Of a DNA stretch of 64,000 nt, positions 9,266 to 18,982 are shown piece by piece; positions within the stretch are counted from its first letter, which is position 1, and each line of letters opens with the position of its first letter. The translations under genes and the position numbers were made by a program. The notes beneath the pieces were generated by a model. It searched no databases and was not told the origin of the DNA. It worked only from the letters and a program-made list of their open reading frames with translations. The DNA is from Frigidibacter mobilis (GTDB taxonomy: Bacteria; Pseudomonadota; Alphaproteobacteria; Rhodobacterales; Rhodobacteraceae), in contig NZ_CP012661.1 of NCBI RefSeq assembly GCF_001620265.1, positions 1,178,001-1,242,000 of the forward strand, in the 5' to 3' direction.

Positions 9266-9655
9266 TCACCCCTCCACGGTAAAGCTCGCCGACACCACCT
9301 GCCAGCCGCCGTCCCCGGCCACCATCACCGCATTCAGCACCGCGCCCACCCGCCCGGCATCGCTGCCATCGGCATGGCGGATCCCCGACAGCACGAAGCG
9401 CTGCATCAGCACCGCGCCGCCAGCCCCCAGGCTGCGCAGCTTGGTGCGTCCGGTTACCAGCTTGGCGCGCGCGAAGGCCCCCGCCAGCTCGCCCGCCAGC
9501 ACATCGGCAATCGCCTGCCGCCCCTCGGCCCAGGCCCCGGTCAGCGTCAGCAGGTCCGCATCCTCGGCGAACATCGCCGCCAAGCTCGCCACATCCCGGC
9601 TGCCCCAGGCCAGCGAGAACGCACGCGAGAACTGCTCCGGCGCCCCGAAGCTCAT
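9266..9655 (-). CDS. SnoaL/NTF2-like domain protein
   Basis: This 129-residue protein has the pattern of the small NTF2-like (SnoaL or SgcJ/EcaC) fold: an N-terminal helix (PEQFSRAFSLAWGSRD), LAAMFAEDADLLTLTGAWAEGRQAI, and C-terminal strands (GAVLNAVMVAGDGGWQVVSASF). Such proteins bind small hydrophobic ligands or act as isomerases; no catalytic assignment can be made. It overlaps the upstream oxidase by 4 bases (ATGA), so the two are co-translated and probably serve the same pathway. Confidence 0.75.
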   Translation of the reverse strand: MSFGAPEQFSRAFSLAWGSRDVASLAAMFAEDADLLTLTGAWAEGRQAIADVLAGELAGAFARAKLVTGRTKLRSLGAGGAVLMQRFVLSGIRHADGSDAGRVGAVLNAVMVAGDGGWQVVSASFTVEG

Positions 9656-11037
9656 GGCTGTTCCCCGGCACCCGGCACGATCTTGCCGGGGTTGAGGATG
9701 CCGCGCGGGTCCAGCGCCGCCTTGATCGCACCCATCACCTCCCAGCCCGCGCCATGCTCGTCGCGCATCAGGTGGCGCTTGCCCATGCCCACCCCATGCT
9801 CGCCGGTCATGGTGCCGCCCATCCTGTGCGCCCGTGCCGCCATCCGCGCCGCGATCCATTTGGCGCGGGTCAGCTCTTCGGGGAGGTTCCGGTCCACCAG
9901 CAGGATCGCGTGGAAATTGCCGTCGCCGACATGGCCCAGGATCGGCCCGATCATCCCCTGCGCGGCGATGTCCTTGCGCGTCTCTTCCACCGCCTCGGCC
10001 AGGCGCGAGATCGGCACGCAGATATCGGTCACCACCCCCATGCTTCCGGGGCGCAGTGCGAGGCAGGCCGGATAGGCGCCGTGGCGCATCTTCCACAGGC
10101 GCGAGCGGTCCTCGGGCCGGTCCGCCCAGGCGAAATCGGCGCCGCCCAGTTCCGCCACGATCTCGCCGAAGCGTTCCGCCTGCTCGCGCACCCCGGCCTC
10201 GGTGCCGTGAAACTCTACCATCAGATGCGGCAGCTCGGGCAGGCTCGCGCCGGCATAGGCGTTGAACGCCGCGGCGGTGGCAGCATCGACGAACTCGATG
10301 CGCGCGATCGGAATCCCCATCTGGATGGTCGAGATCACCGTATCCACCGCCGCCGCCAGATCGGCAAAGGCGCAGGTCGCGGCGCTGATCGCCTCGGGCT
10401 GGCCCTGCAGCTTCAGCGTCAGCTCGGTCATCACCCCCAGCGTGCCCTCGGAGCCGACGAACAGCCCGGTCAGGTCATACCCGGCCGAGGATTTGCGGGC
10501 GCGGCTGCCGGTGCGGATCACGCGGCCATCGGCCAGCACCACCTCTGCCGCCAGCACATTGTCGCGCATGGTGCCATAACGCACCGCGGCGGTGCCGCTG
10601 GCGCGGGTGGCGGCCATGCCGCCAAGGGTGGCATTGGCACCGGGGTCGATGGGGAAGAACAGGCCCGTATCGCGCAGATGGGCGTTCAGCGCCTCGCGGG
10701 TGATGCCGGGCTGGACCACCACCAGCATGTCATCGGCCAGCACCTCCAGCACCGCGGCCATCCGGCCCATATCCAGACTTATCCCGCCCTGCGCCGCCAA
10801 TGCGTGCCCTTCAAGCGAGGTGCCCGCGCCCCAGGGCGTGACCGGCACGCCGTTCGCGGCGCAGATCCGCATGATCTCGGCCACTTCAGCTGTGCTCTCG
10901 GGAAAGGCTACCGCATCGGGCAGCATCTGCGGGAAATAGCTCTCATTGGCCCCGTGCTCTGCGCGCATCGCCGAGGACAGGCTCAGCCGGTCCCCCAGCA
11001 AGAGTTTCAACGGGTCCAGCGCATCATTCAGGGTCAT
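9652..11037 (-). CDS. FAD-linked oxidase (D-lactate/glycolate dehydrogenase family)
   Basis: This 461-residue flavoprotein is of the D-lactate dehydrogenase (cytochrome) / GlcD type, which oxidises 2-hydroxy acids and passes electrons to the respiratory chain. The FAD-binding region includes PVTPWGAGTSLEGHA (residues about 64-78) and DPGANATLGGMAATRASGT. The C-terminal oxidase domain has GHVGDGNFHA and MTGEHGVGMGKRHLM, and the protein ends in LDPRGILNPGKIVPG, the classic family ending. Sequence does not settle whether the substrate is lactate, glycolate or another 2-hydroxy acid. Confidence 0.9.
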   Translation of the reverse strand: MTLNDALDPLKLLLGDRLSLSSAMRAEHGANESYFPQMLPDAVAFPESTAEVAEIMRICAANGVPVTPWGAGTSLEGHALAAQGGISLDMGRMAAVLEVLADDMLVVVQPGITREALNAHLRDTGLFFPIDPGANATLGGMAATRASGTAAVRYGTMRDNVLAAEVVLADGRVIRTGSRARKSSAGYDLTGLFVGSEGTLGVMTELTLKLQGQPEAISAATCAFADLAAAVDTVISTIQMGIPIARIEFVDAATAAAFNAYAGASLPELPHLMVEFHGTEAGVREQAERFGEIVAELGGADFAWADRPEDRSRLWKMRHGAYPACLALRPGSMGVVTDICVPISRLAEAVEETRKDIAAQGMIGPILGHVGDGNFHAILLVDRNLPEELTRAKWIAARMAARAHRMGGTMTGEHGVGMGKRHLMRDEHGAGWEVMGAIKAALDPRGILNPGKIVPGAGEQP

Positions 11038-11131
11038 GGCATCCTCGGCTTCCGGGAGGCGACCCTAGTGCCACGGCGAAGCGGGGAAAAGCCCCCACGC
11101 AGGGCTGTGGCAGGGAACGGCGCCCCCGCGC

Positions 11132-11473
11132 CTACAGCCGCTCTACCGTCACGCGGCCGGCATCAAAGGCGACATGGCCGGCGATGCGCGCCACCTCGTC
11201 CCGTGGTGCAGGATAGCTCCAGCCGGCATCGGCAAGCTGGCCACTGTTCAGCACGATGGTAAAATACTCGGCCTCGCCCTTGCGCGGGCAGCTGCTGCGC
11301 CGGGCCGAGCCGTCAAGGAACGCCATCGCCAGATCGTCGCGCGGGAAATAGATCACCGGCGGCAGCGTGCCCTCGGTCAGTTCCAGTGCAGCATCGCTTT
11401 CGCCCAGAATCGCGCCGCCCGCGCGCACCACATGGGTGCCCGGCAGCTTGCGGATATGGATCTGGCTGTTCAT
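11132..11473 (-). CDS. DUF427 domain protein
   Basis: The 113-residue protein matches the DUF427 family: VVRAGGAILGESDAALEL near the N-terminus, PPVIYFPRDDL in the middle, then SCPRKGEAEYFTI and a C-terminal SYPAPRDEVARIAGHVAF. The conserved C-P-KG-A-YF motif is intact. The family has no settled function. It is transcribed in the same direction as its neighbours, with 94 bases to the oxidase downstream and 63 bases to the aminopeptidase upstream. Confidence 0.85.
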   Translation of the reverse strand: MNSQIHIRKLPGTHVVRAGGAILGESDAALELTEGTLPPVIYFPRDDLAMAFLDGSARRSSCPRKGEAEYFTIVLNSGQLADAGWSYPAPRDEVARIAGHVAFDAGRVTVERL

Positions 11474-11536
11474 CGTCGGTCCCCCAGTATCATGCCCCAG
11501 CCAACAGTATCGTAGCAGCTGTGTAACAGGCTTGCG

Positions 11537-13351
11537 TCAGATCGGCGCGGTTGCGGAGATCAGCCACGCGCGTGCCGCGTCAGACAGCCGCGGCGCAATC
11601 CGCGCGGCCACCTCGGCATGATAGGCGTTCAGCCAGTCGCGCTCGCCCGGCGACAGCATTTCGGGCACGATCAGCCGCCGGTCTATAGGCACCCAGGTCA
11701 GGGTGCGGAAGGCCAGCATCGCGCGGTCATCGGCGCCGGGCAGGGGAGGGGCCTCTTCCACCACCACCAGATTCTCGATGCGGATGCCAAAGGCGCCCTC
11801 GCGGTAATAGCCGGGCTCGTTCGACAGGATCATGCCCGGTTCCAGCGGCACCTCGGACAGGCGGCTCAGCCGTGCGGGCCCCTCATGCACCGACAGGTAG
11901 ACGCCGACGCCATGCCCGGTGCCGTGGTCGTAGTCGAGCCCGGCCAGCCATAGCGGATAGCGCGCCACCGCCTCCAGATCCCGGCCCGCGCGCCCGACGG
12001 GCCAGCGCAGGCGGCTGATGGCGATCATGCCCTGCAGCACGCGGGTGAAGCACTCGCGCTCTGCCGCGCCGGGCTCACCCACGGCAACGGTGCGGGTGAT
12101 GTCGGTGGTGCCGTCAAGATATTGGCCGCCGGAATCGACCAGCAGCAGTTCCCCGGGTGTCACCGGCCGGTCGGTGCCGGTGGTCACCCGGTAATGCACG
12201 ATGGCGCCGTTGGGCCCGGCGCCGCAGATCGTGTCGAAGCTGATGTCGCGCAGCGTGTTGGTGGCGCGGCGGAAGCCTTCCAGCGCCGTGACCACGGAAA
12301 TCTCGGTCAGCCGCCCCTTCGGCGCCTCGGCCTCCAGCCAGCACAGGAATTCGACCATCGCCGCGCCGTCGCGCAGATGCGCCTCTGACGTGGCGGCGAT
12401 CTCGGCGGCATTCTTGCGGGCCTTGGGCAGCAGGCAGGGATCGTCGGCAGGAGCGACGGGGATGCCGTCGCCCTGCAGCCGCCCGGCCTCCTGCAGCTCC
12501 TGCACCACCCAGACCGGCACGCTTGCCGGGTCGATCCTGACCGGGCCGGTCAACCCCTGCAGCGCGGCGCGCAGGGCGTCGGGGTGGTGAGTGCGCACGG
12601 CGGCGGGAAGGGCGATACCCTCCAGCTTGGCAGGGTCGATGAACAGGTCGAGCCCGCCACTTGAAGAAAGGATAGCAAAGGCTTGAACAACCGGGTTTTT
12701 CGGCACGTCCGACCCACGGATGTTCAGCAGCCACGAGATTGAATCCGGCGCCGTCAGCACCGCGGCCTCTTGCCCGGCGCCCTGCAGGACGGCAGCGATG
12801 CGCGCCAGCTTGTCCTCGGCACTTTCCCCAGCAAATTCCAACGGTTGCAAGGCGATCTTGCCACGCGCCGGTTCCGGCTGGTCCGGCCAGACCGCATCCA
12901 CCGCATTCGCCACTGGCACCAGCCGGATCGCGCTTCCTTTAAGTACGGCCTCCAACGCGTTGATTTCCTTGGGCGTATGCAGCCAGGGGTCGAAGCCGAT
13001 GGTGGCATCGGCAGTCAGATGTGCGCGGATCCAGTCGGCGGGCTTCGTTTCCGGCCAGTCCACCGGCGTGAAGGCGGCCAGATCGACCTGCGCCTTGACC
13101 TGCACCCGGTAGCGCCCGTCGATGAACACCCCCGCCACATGTGGCAGCACGATGCAGAACCCCGCCGAGCCGGTGAAGCCGGTCAGCCAGGCCAGCCGCT
13201 CGTCATGCGCGCTGACATATTCGCCCTGCCAGGCATCGGCGCGGGGCACCAGGAAGCCGTCGAGCCCCTGCGCCGCCAGATGAGCGCGCAGCGCGGCCAG
13301 GCGCGGCGGGCCGTCCTCGGGGCGGGTGGGGGCGTCGAAGGACTGGAACAT
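11537..13351 (-). CDS. Aminopeptidase P family protein (Xaa-Pro aminopeptidase)
   Basis: This 604-residue metallopeptidase is of the long three-domain aminopeptidase P type and removes N-terminal residues before proline. Two creatinase-like N-terminal domains are followed by the pita-bread catalytic domain. The metal ligands are visible: DSGGQYLDGTTDITRT (two Asp), the His in GTGHGVGVYLSVHEGP, and Glu in SNEPGYY and IRIENLV. The ATG at 13351 gives the family start MFQSFDAPTRPEDGPPRLAA; the frame stays open another 36 codons upstream but that extension is not family-like. Confidence 0.93.
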   Translation of the reverse strand: MFQSFDAPTRPEDGPPRLAALRAHLAAQGLDGFLVPRADAWQGEYVSAHDERLAWLTGFTGSAGFCIVLPHVAGVFIDGRYRVQVKAQVDLAAFTPVDWPETKPADWIRAHLTADATIGFDPWLHTPKEINALEAVLKGSAIRLVPVANAVDAVWPDQPEPARGKIALQPLEFAGESAEDKLARIAAVLQGAGQEAAVLTAPDSISWLLNIRGSDVPKNPVVQAFAILSSSGGLDLFIDPAKLEGIALPAAVRTHHPDALRAALQGLTGPVRIDPASVPVWVVQELQEAGRLQGDGIPVAPADDPCLLPKARKNAAEIAATSEAHLRDGAAMVEFLCWLEAEAPKGRLTEISVVTALEGFRRATNTLRDISFDTICGAGPNGAIVHYRVTTGTDRPVTPGELLLVDSGGQYLDGTTDITRTVAVGEPGAAERECFTRVLQGMIAISRLRWPVGRAGRDLEAVARYPLWLAGLDYDHGTGHGVGVYLSVHEGPARLSRLSEVPLEPGMILSNEPGYYREGAFGIRIENLVVVEEAPPLPGADDRAMLAFRTLTWVPIDRRLIVPEMLSPGERDWLNAYHAEVAARIAPRLSDAARAWLISATAPI

Positions 13352-13487
13352 GGGCCTATCCAAGGCGGGCAGGTCAATTCTATCTTTGCCCACGGTTTCG
13401 AAACGTGTCGTAGAGTTAATCAAACATGGCCTCCGTAAGATCTGGTAGTATTGAGCCATTGTCGACTCAACTTTTCAGGAGAAGCAC

Positions 13488-14228
13488 ATGGCCGAAAATC
13501 CACTGTACTCTAGCTTGATCGAACAATTCGAAGTTCCCGAGGCTGCCGTAACAGCGCTTTTTACAATCCTGTTCTCGGTCGTGCTGGCGGCGCTGTTAGG
13601 CGGAACAAGACTGGGAAAGATGGTTCTGCCCGAACTGAGCGGGAGGGATCGCCTTGCCTTTGGAGGTGCGTCTGCGATCGCCTGCCTTCTTTTGTTTGCT
13701 GCAACCTGGAAGGGCCTGTTTGTCGACGATGAGCTGTTTTGGGTAGCCGAACGTAAAGCTATGGCTGCCTTGGCCCAAGCCAAAGAAGAGGACGAAAAGA
13801 AGCTGACCGAACTCTGCGGCACGGGATCCTCGCCGCTCACCGAGGCGAATGTCAAGGTTTCTGGAAGACCAATTGAGCCACTGCTGGAGTACACTCGATA
13901 CCGAATCGTCTCGCGGCATGGCAGCTGCAGAGAGAGCTTTTCGGTAGAATGGACTGCGTCTGAGGGACATTTTCTGTACTTGCCATCCGCAGGTGAAGTC
14001 ATCGACGTGCAGTTCGTGTCGCGCCACAATAATCACGGTTACTATCAGAGACCATCCGGGGTCGCTCTAAGCTCCTCGGTTGCTATCGGCCAAGCCTTCT
14101 CATCGGTCTCGACAAGCGGATGGGCGAAAGCAAAGCAACCTCTTAAGTCAAGGGAATGCGGGGCAACCGTAACGTTGATGGCCCGGCATCTTCCGATTGC
14201 TTGTCTCGCCAAACTTCAGGGCTCATAA
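13488..14228 (+). CDS. Orphan membrane protein, unknown function
   Basis: I do not recognise this 246-residue protein. Two probable membrane segments lie at about residues 20-40 (VTALFTILFSVVLAALLG) and 58-76 (FGGASAIACLLLFAATW), separated by a short basic loop. A charged stretch (LAQAKEEDEKKLTEL) follows, then a Cys-containing soluble C-terminal domain of about 140 residues. The start has AGGAGA 5 bases upstream. The codons are visibly less G/C-biased than those of the neighbouring core genes. It is a lone plus-strand gene between two minus-strand core genes, which points to acquisition. Confidence 0.75.
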   Translation: MAENPLYSSLIEQFEVPEAAVTALFTILFSVVLAALLGGTRLGKMVLPELSGRDRLAFGGASAIACLLLFAATWKGLFVDDELFWVAERKAMAALAQAKEEDEKKLTELCGTGSSPLTEANVKVSGRPIEPLLEYTRYRIVSRHGSCRESFSVEWTASEGHFLYLPSAGEVIDVQFVSRHNNHGYYQRPSGVALSSSVAIGQAFSSVSTSGWAKAKQPLKSRECGATVTLMARHLPIACLAKLQGS

Positions 14229-14249
14229 TCTGCGCCTAGCGTCACCGAT

Positions 14250-16130
14250 CTACCGCCCGCCGGCATAGCGCTTGATGCCCATCACCCGGGCGCGGGCGCG
14301 GGGGTCGCTGTCGAACAGGCTCGCCAGTTGCTCGGTCATCGCGCCGGCCAGTTGCTCCACATCGGTGATGGTCACGGCGCGCTGGTAATAGCGCGTCACG
14401 TCATGGCCGATGCCGATGGCGATCAGTTCCACCGCGCGGCGCTTTTCCACCATCGCAATCACGTCGCGCAGGTGTTTTTCCAGATAATTCGCGGGGTTGA
14501 CCGAGAGCGTGGAATCATCGACCGGCGCGCCGTCGGAGATCACCATCAGGATCTTGCGCACTTCGGGGCGGCCGATCATCCGGCGATGCGCCCATTCCAG
14601 CGCCTCGCCGTCGATGTTTTCCTTGAGCAGACCCTCTTTCATCATCAGCCCGAGATTGGGCCTGGTCCGCCGCCAGGGCGCGTCGGCGGATTTGTAGATG
14701 ATGTGGCGCAGGTCATTCAGGCGGCCCGGCTGCTGCGGGCGGCCACCCGCCAGCCAGCGCTCACGGCTTTGGCCGCCCTTCCAGGCGCGGGTGGTGAAGC
14801 CGAGGATTTCGACCTTCACCTGGCAGCGCTCCAGCGTGCGGGCGAGCACATCGGCGCAGATCGCGGCGATGGAGATCGGGCGGCCGCGCATGGAGCCGGA
14901 GTTGTCCAGCAAAAGCGTGACCACCGTATCGCGGAACTCGGTATCCTTCTCGATCTTGAAGGACAGCGGGGTCGTCGGGTTCGCCACGACGCGGGCAAGG
15001 CGGCCTGCATCCAGCACGCCTTCTTCCAGATCGAACTCCCAGCTGCGGTTCTGCTGGGCCTGCAGGCGGCGCTGCAGCTTGTTGGCCAGCCGGCTGACGG
15101 CGCCCTTCAGCGGTTCAAGCTGCTGGTCGAGATAGGCGCGCAGCCGTTCCAGTTCTGCCGGTTCGGCGAGGTCCTCGGCACGGATTTCTTCATCGAAATC
15201 CGTGGCATAGACCGTATAATTCGGGTCGGCGGCCGAATAGGGGGCGGGGGGCGGCGGCTCCATCGGGGCGTCGCCGTCGGGCATGTCGGCCTCGTCGCCA
15301 TCCTCCATGTCGGCCATGTCATCCATGCTGACCTGGGCCTGGCTGGCGTCCTGCTGCTGCTCCTGGCTGCGCTCGGGCGAGGCGTCGCTGTCTTCCTGGT
15401 CCTGCTCGTCCGATTGCTGGCTGTCGCCGGTGTCGGGATCCTGGTCCTCGCCGGGCTGGTCGGCCTCGTCATCCTCTTCGGCGTCGGGATCGTCGCCCAG
15501 CTGGTCGCCATAGCCGAGGTCGGAGATCACCTGCCGCGCAAGGCGGGCGAAGGCTGCCTGATCGGACAGGCTGCCGCTGAGCCCATCCAGCGTGCCGGCG
15601 GCCTGCTGTTCGATGAAGGGGCGCCAGAGTTCCATGACATTGGCGGCCGAGGCGGGCAGGTCGCGGCCCGTCGCCAGATGCCGCACAAGGTAGCCCGCAG
15701 CCTGCGCAAGCGGCGCATCGGCGGCGGCGCGGATCTGGCCATAGCCCTTGCGATCCGCCTCATGCGCGATTTTTGCGTCGATATTTCCGAGGGTTCCGGG
15801 CATGTCGCGGGCGCCGACAGCCTCGCAGCGGGCATTCTCCATCGCCTCATAGAGGTCGCGCGCCATCTGGCCTTGCGGCGCATAGCGGGCGGCGACGCCG
15901 TCGTCATGATGGCGGCGGCGCAGCGCGAAGGCATCGGCGGTGCCGCGGGCCAGCAGCACCTCGTCTTGAGTCATCCGGCGGCTGACCTGCGGCAGACGCA
16001 TCGTTTCGGCGGTCATTCCCGGAGGGTCGACCGAGAAGCTGACGGCGATATCGCGGTCATCGGCCATCGTCCGGGTTGCCTCGGCGAGGGCCTTCTTGAA
16101 CGGGTCTGCCGGGTTGTCCGAAGGTTTCAT
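14250..16130 (-). CDS. cobT: Cobaltochelatase subunit CobT
   Basis: CobT is a subunit of the aerobic cobaltochelatase CobNST that inserts cobalt into hydrogenobyrinate diamide during B12 synthesis. The 626-residue protein has an N-terminal family domain, a very acidic middle at about residues 215-290 (runs of D, E and Q), and a C-terminal von Willebrand A domain with the MIDAS motif [11 protein letters not shown]. The conserved [18 protein letters not shown] block precedes the vWA domain. The gene follows cobS after 66 bases. CobN is not in this window. Confidence 0.96.
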   Translation of the reverse strand: MKPSDNPADPFKKALAEATRTMADDRDIAVSFSVDPPGMTAETMRLPQVSRRMTQDEVLLARGTADAFALRRRHHDDGVAARYAPQGQMARDLYEAMENARCEAVGARDMPGTLGNIDAKIAHEADRKGYGQIRAAADAPLAQAAGYLVRHLATGRDLPASAANVMELWRPFIEQQAAGTLDGLSGSLSDQAAFARLARQVISDLGYGDQLGDDPDAEEDDEADQPGEDQDPDTGDSQQSDEQDQEDSDASPERSQEQQQDASQAQVSMDDMADMEDGDEADMPDGDAPMEPPPPAPYSAADPNYTVYATDFDEEIRAEDLAEPAELERLRAYLDQQLEPLKGAVSRLANKLQRRLQAQQNRSWEFDLEEGVLDAGRLARVVANPTTPLSFKIEKDTEFRDTVVTLLLDNSGSMRGRPISIAAICADVLARTLERCQVKVEILGFTTRAWKGGQSRERWLAGGRPQQPGRLNDLRHIIYKSADAPWRRTRPNLGLMMKEGLLKENIDGEALEWAHRRMIGRPEVRKILMVISDGAPVDDSTLSVNPANYLEKHLRDVIAMVEKRRAVELIAIGIGHDVTRYYQRAVTITDVEQLAGAMTEQLASLFDSDPRARARVMGIKRYAGGR

Positions 16131-16148
16131 TTCGGCGCCTCCAGCGCA

Positions 16149-16183
16149 TATGGAAAGCGTATGGAACCTATATGGTTTCCATA
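16149..16183. promoter_or_regulatory. Iterated TATGGAA motif in the cobS-cobT gap
   Basis: The short gap between cobS and cobT contains TATGGAA at 16149-16155 and again at 16160-16166 (11 bases apart, one helical turn), then an inverted copy TTCCATA at 16177-16183. The second and third form a hairpin, TATGGAACC / GGTTTCCATA, with a TATAT loop. This AT-rich block stands out from its G/C-rich surroundings and lies just before the cobT start, so it may be an operator, a processing hairpin or a small insertion. Confidence 0.4.
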
Positions 16184-16196
16184 CATACGTTTGCCC

Positions 16197-17183
16197 TTAG
16201 CGGATGCTCTGGCTGGCCGCCGATTCCGGCAGTTCCTCGGCAAAGCAGCGCTGGTAGAACTCGGCCACGGTCTGCCGTTCCAGCTCGTCGCATTTGTTGA
16301 GGAAGGTCAGCCGGAAGGCATAGCCCACATTGCGGAAGATCTGGGTGTTCTGCGCCCAGGCGATGACGGTACGCGGCGACATGACGGTCGACAGGTCGCC
16401 GTTCATGAAGGCGGTGCGGGTCAGGTCGGCGACCGTCACCATCTGGCTGATCTCGCGGCGGCCCTTCTCGGTGTTGTAGGTCGGGTTCTTGGCCAGCACG
16501 ATCGCCGCCTCGGCATCGTGGCTGAGGTAGTTCAGCGTGGCGACGAGGCTCCAGCGGTCCATCTGGCCCTGGTTGATCTGCTGGGTGCCGTGATAGAGCC
16601 CGGTGGTATCGCCAAGGCCGACCGTGTTGGCGGTGGCGAACAGGCGGAAGGACGGGTGCGGGGTGATGATCTCGTTCTGGTCGAGCAGGGTCAGCTTGCC
16701 GTCGGCCTCCAGCACGCGCTGGATCACGAACATCACGTCGGCGCGGCCCGCGTCGTATTCGTCGAAGACGATGGCGGTGGGGTTGCGCAGCGCCCAGGGC
16801 AGGATGCCTTCGTGGAAGACCGTGACCTGCTTGCCGTCCACCAGCTTGATCGCGTCCTTGCCGATCAGGTCGATCCGGGAGACATGGCTGTCGAGGTTGA
16901 CGCGGACGCAGGGCCAGTTCAGCCGCGCCGCCACCTGCTCGATATGCGTCGATTTGCCGGTGCCGTGATAGCCCTGGATCATCACCCGGCGGTTATAGGC
17001 AAAGCCGGCCAGAATCGCGAGCGTGGTGTCGGGGTCGAACTTGTAGGTGGGGTCGATGTCCGGCACGCGCTCGGAGCGCTCGGCAAAGCCGCGCACCTTC
17101 ATCTCGGTGTCGATCCCGAAGACCTCGCGGACCGAGATGTCTTCGGTGGGTTTCGCGTTCTTGTCCAGCATTCCGTCCGCCAT
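16197..17183 (-). CDS. cobS: Cobaltochelatase subunit CobS
   Basis: CobS is the AAA+ ATPase subunit that drives cobalt insertion with CobT. Walker A is [13 protein letters not shown], Walker B is [10 protein letters not shown], and sensor-region motifs ([21 protein letters not shown]) follow. The N-terminal [17 protein letters not shown] is typical. The second of two adjacent ATGs (17183 rather than 17186) is chosen because AAGGGG lies 5 bases before it; this gives 328 residues. A longer in-frame extension to 17351 is not family-like. It is transcribed with cobT, and the J-protein gene lies 201 bases upstream. Confidence 0.95.
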   Translation of the reverse strand: MADGMLDKNAKPTEDISVREVFGIDTEMKVRGFAERSERVPDIDPTYKFDPDTTLAILAGFAYNRRVMIQGYHGTGKSTHIEQVAARLNWPCVRVNLDSHVSRIDLIGKDAIKLVDGKQVTVFHEGILPWALRNPTAIVFDEYDAGRADVMFVIQRVLEADGKLTLLDQNEIITPHPSFRLFATANTVGLGDTTGLYHGTQQINQGQMDRWSLVATLNYLSHDAEAAIVLAKNPTYNTEKGRREISQMVTVADLTRTAFMNGDLSTVMSPRTVIAWAQNTQIFRNVGYAFRLTFLNKCDELERQTVAEFYQRCFAEELPESAASQSIR

Positions 17184-17387
17184 CATTGCCCCTTGCGCCA
17201 GCTGGCGCCGTTCATCTTGCGCCAAGCGGCGCGGTCTCGCCCGCGCGCGGGGCGCGGGGCATTCAAACGCCCGTCGGACGTGGTGATCCCGGATTGATGG
17301 AACATATCCGCCGGGGGTGCAAGGGCGAGGGCTGCGCCGCAGCGGCGGCACAGGGCCGGGGCGCGTTGCCGCCCCGGCCGCCGCAGC

Positions 17388-18026
17388 TCAGTCGCGGAAG
17401 TTGCGGCTGTCCTTGATCTGGTCCCAGGCCCAGACCACCTCTTGCAGGCGGTCCTCGTCGCTGCGGTCGCCGCCGTTCATGTCGGGGTGCAGGTCCTTGA
17501 CCAGGCTCTTGTACTGCTTGCGGATCTCGGGCTTGGTCCAGCTGTCGCGGGCATCGAGGATCTCGATGGCCTTGCGTTCGGTCGGGGGCAGCTTGCGGGT
17601 CGCACCGCTTCCGCCGCCGCGGCCCGGATTCTGGGTGGCGTTGGCGCCCAGGATCTCCAGCGGGTCATCGACGCCGAGCCGCTGCCAGGCGCGGTCTTCC
17701 TCGCGGCGCTGGCCGAAGGGCTTGGTCTCGCGCCCCCAGAGCCGGTCCTTGTCGAGGAATTTCTGGAACTCCTCGTCGGTGGTGCCCTGGAAGAAGTTCC
17801 ACTTGAGGTTGTATTCGCGCACATGATCGCGGCAGAACCAGAAGAACTCGTCCAGGTGGTCGGGCGATTTGGGCGCGCGGTACTGGCCCTGCTCGGTGCA
17901 GCCCGGATGGTCGCAGGCGCGCGTCGATGACTCGAAGGCCCCCGACATGCCGCGCTTGCCTTTGGTACGGCGCTTCTTGTCCGAGGACACGCGCAGATCG
18001 AAGTTGAAGGGGTCGTTCTTGGTCAT
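17388..18026 (-). CDS. J-domain (DnaJ-like) protein
   Basis: This 212-residue protein carries a C-terminal J domain with its HPD tripeptide (SLVKDLHPDMNGGD) and an N-terminal region with a possible zinc site made of CDHPGC and FWFCRDH. J proteins stimulate the ATPase of an Hsp70. It stands next to cobS-cobT and bolA, an arrangement common in Rhodobacterales; a role in helping assemble a metal-containing complex would be inference. The ATG at 18026 fits the charged N-terminus MTKNDPFNFDLRV. Confidence 0.9.
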   Translation of the reverse strand: MTKNDPFNFDLRVSSDKKRRTKGKRGMSGAFESSTRACDHPGCTEQGQYRAPKSPDHLDEFFWFCRDHVREYNLKWNFFQGTTDEEFQKFLDKDRLWGRETKPFGQRREEDRAWQRLGVDDPLEILGANATQNPGRGGGSGATRKLPPTERKAIEILDARDSWTKPEIRKQYKSLVKDLHPDMNGGDRSDEDRLQEVVWAWDQIKDSRNFRD

Positions 18027-18140
18027 GGGTACCCTGCGGTGCTGCCTTTCCGACTCGGGAGGGCGAGTTTAGGGTTTTTCACGCCGCTTTGAAGGGGCAG
18101 TGACGGTGCGGGTGCAAAAAAGCGAGAAGGCGGGGCAGTT

Positions 18141-18398
18141 ATGACGATATCGGAGGAGATACGCCAGAGGTTGCAGACACGGTTTGCGCCCGAACTGCTG
18201 GCGGTGGTTGACGAGAGCGAGGGCCATCGCGGCCATGCCGGTTGGCGCGAGGGCGGCGAGACGCATTTCCGGGTGCGGATTCGCGCGGCCGAGCTGGGGC
18301 CGATGTCGCGGCTGGCGCGGCACCGGGCGGTGCATGGGGCGCTGGGGCCGGGGCTGATGGCGCGCCTGCATGCGCTGGCGCTGGAGGCGGACGGCTAG
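18141..18398 (+). CDS. BolA family protein
   Basis: This 85-residue protein shows the BolA pattern: N-terminal helix (ISEEIRQRLQTRFAPELLAVVDES), a His-rich turn (EGHRGHAGWREGGETHFRVRI) with candidate Fe-S-ligating histidine, and a C-terminal helix ending LHALALEA. BolA proteins pair with monothiol glutaredoxins in iron-sulfur trafficking. It is divergent from the J-protein gene (114-base gap) and its stop overlaps the stop of the convergent gene at 18395. Confidence 0.9.
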   Translation: MTISEEIRQRLQTRFAPELLAVVDESEGHRGHAGWREGGETHFRVRIRAAELGPMSRLARHRAVHGALGPGLMARLHALALEADG

Positions 18399-18882
18399 TC
18401 TGCCGGGCCGAGCCGCGGGGCCTTGCCCGGTTCGGCGCCGGGGCTGACCTTGGGCGCGTCCCCCAGCGGGGCGGTGGCGCGCAAGGGTTCCGGCTCTGCC
18501 GGCGAGGGCTGGCCCGCGGGGGGCAGGCCGGGGGCGGCGACCAGCGGCGATTGCGGGGCGGGGGCGGGGCCGCGGGGGCAGGGGCCGCGGTGACAGGGGC
18601 CACGGCGGGCGCGGCCAGCGCGCGCGGCATTTCCACCGCGGCGACGGCGGCGGGGATGCGGCGGAAGGTCAGCAGGTTCTGATAGGTGGTGGTGCGGCTG
18701 GTCAGGCCGGAGCGTTCCTCGCAGGGCAGGGTATCGGCGCGCAGGTATTCCCAGCCGTCGCGGGCCATGTCGTTCATCAGCTGGGTCATCGCATGGGCAA
18801 AGCGCTCGCCCGTGGTCTTCAGCCCGCGGACCTTTTCGCCGCGGCCCGGTGCGGGGATGACCTTGTATTCATATCTCTGCAT
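18395..18882 (-). CDS. DUF4177 family protein, frameshifted
   Basis: The N-terminal 75 residues (MQRYEYKVIPAPGRGEKVRG, then RFAHAMTQLMNDMARDGWEYL) are a DUF4177 domain; function unknown. An Ala/Pro-rich tail follows. As read, the frame turns Arg-rich after PAAPPPP and runs on antisense into bolA to 18139. Adding one G to the run at 18555-18558 restores PPPPPQSPLVAAPG and an ending in APRLGPAD with a TAG at 18395-18397, 162 residues in all. That ending butts against the bolA stop, as expected for convergent genes, so a single-base error is the likely cause. AGAAGGGCGG precedes the ATG. Confidence 0.75.
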
Positions 18883-18982
18883 GGTGCCGCCCTTCTCGCT
18901 TGCCCGCCGCTTTGGCATCGGTTGCCTATGGGCCACAGCCGCGCCGATTGCGCAAGATCAAGGCGCGGGCGGCTCGGCGGTT

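Noticed and set aside
14328..17297. A 989-codon open frame on the plus strand opposite cobT and cobS
   Set aside because: It mirrors the codon pattern of the two real genes, has no recognisable domain, and long antisense frames are common in very G/C-rich DNA.
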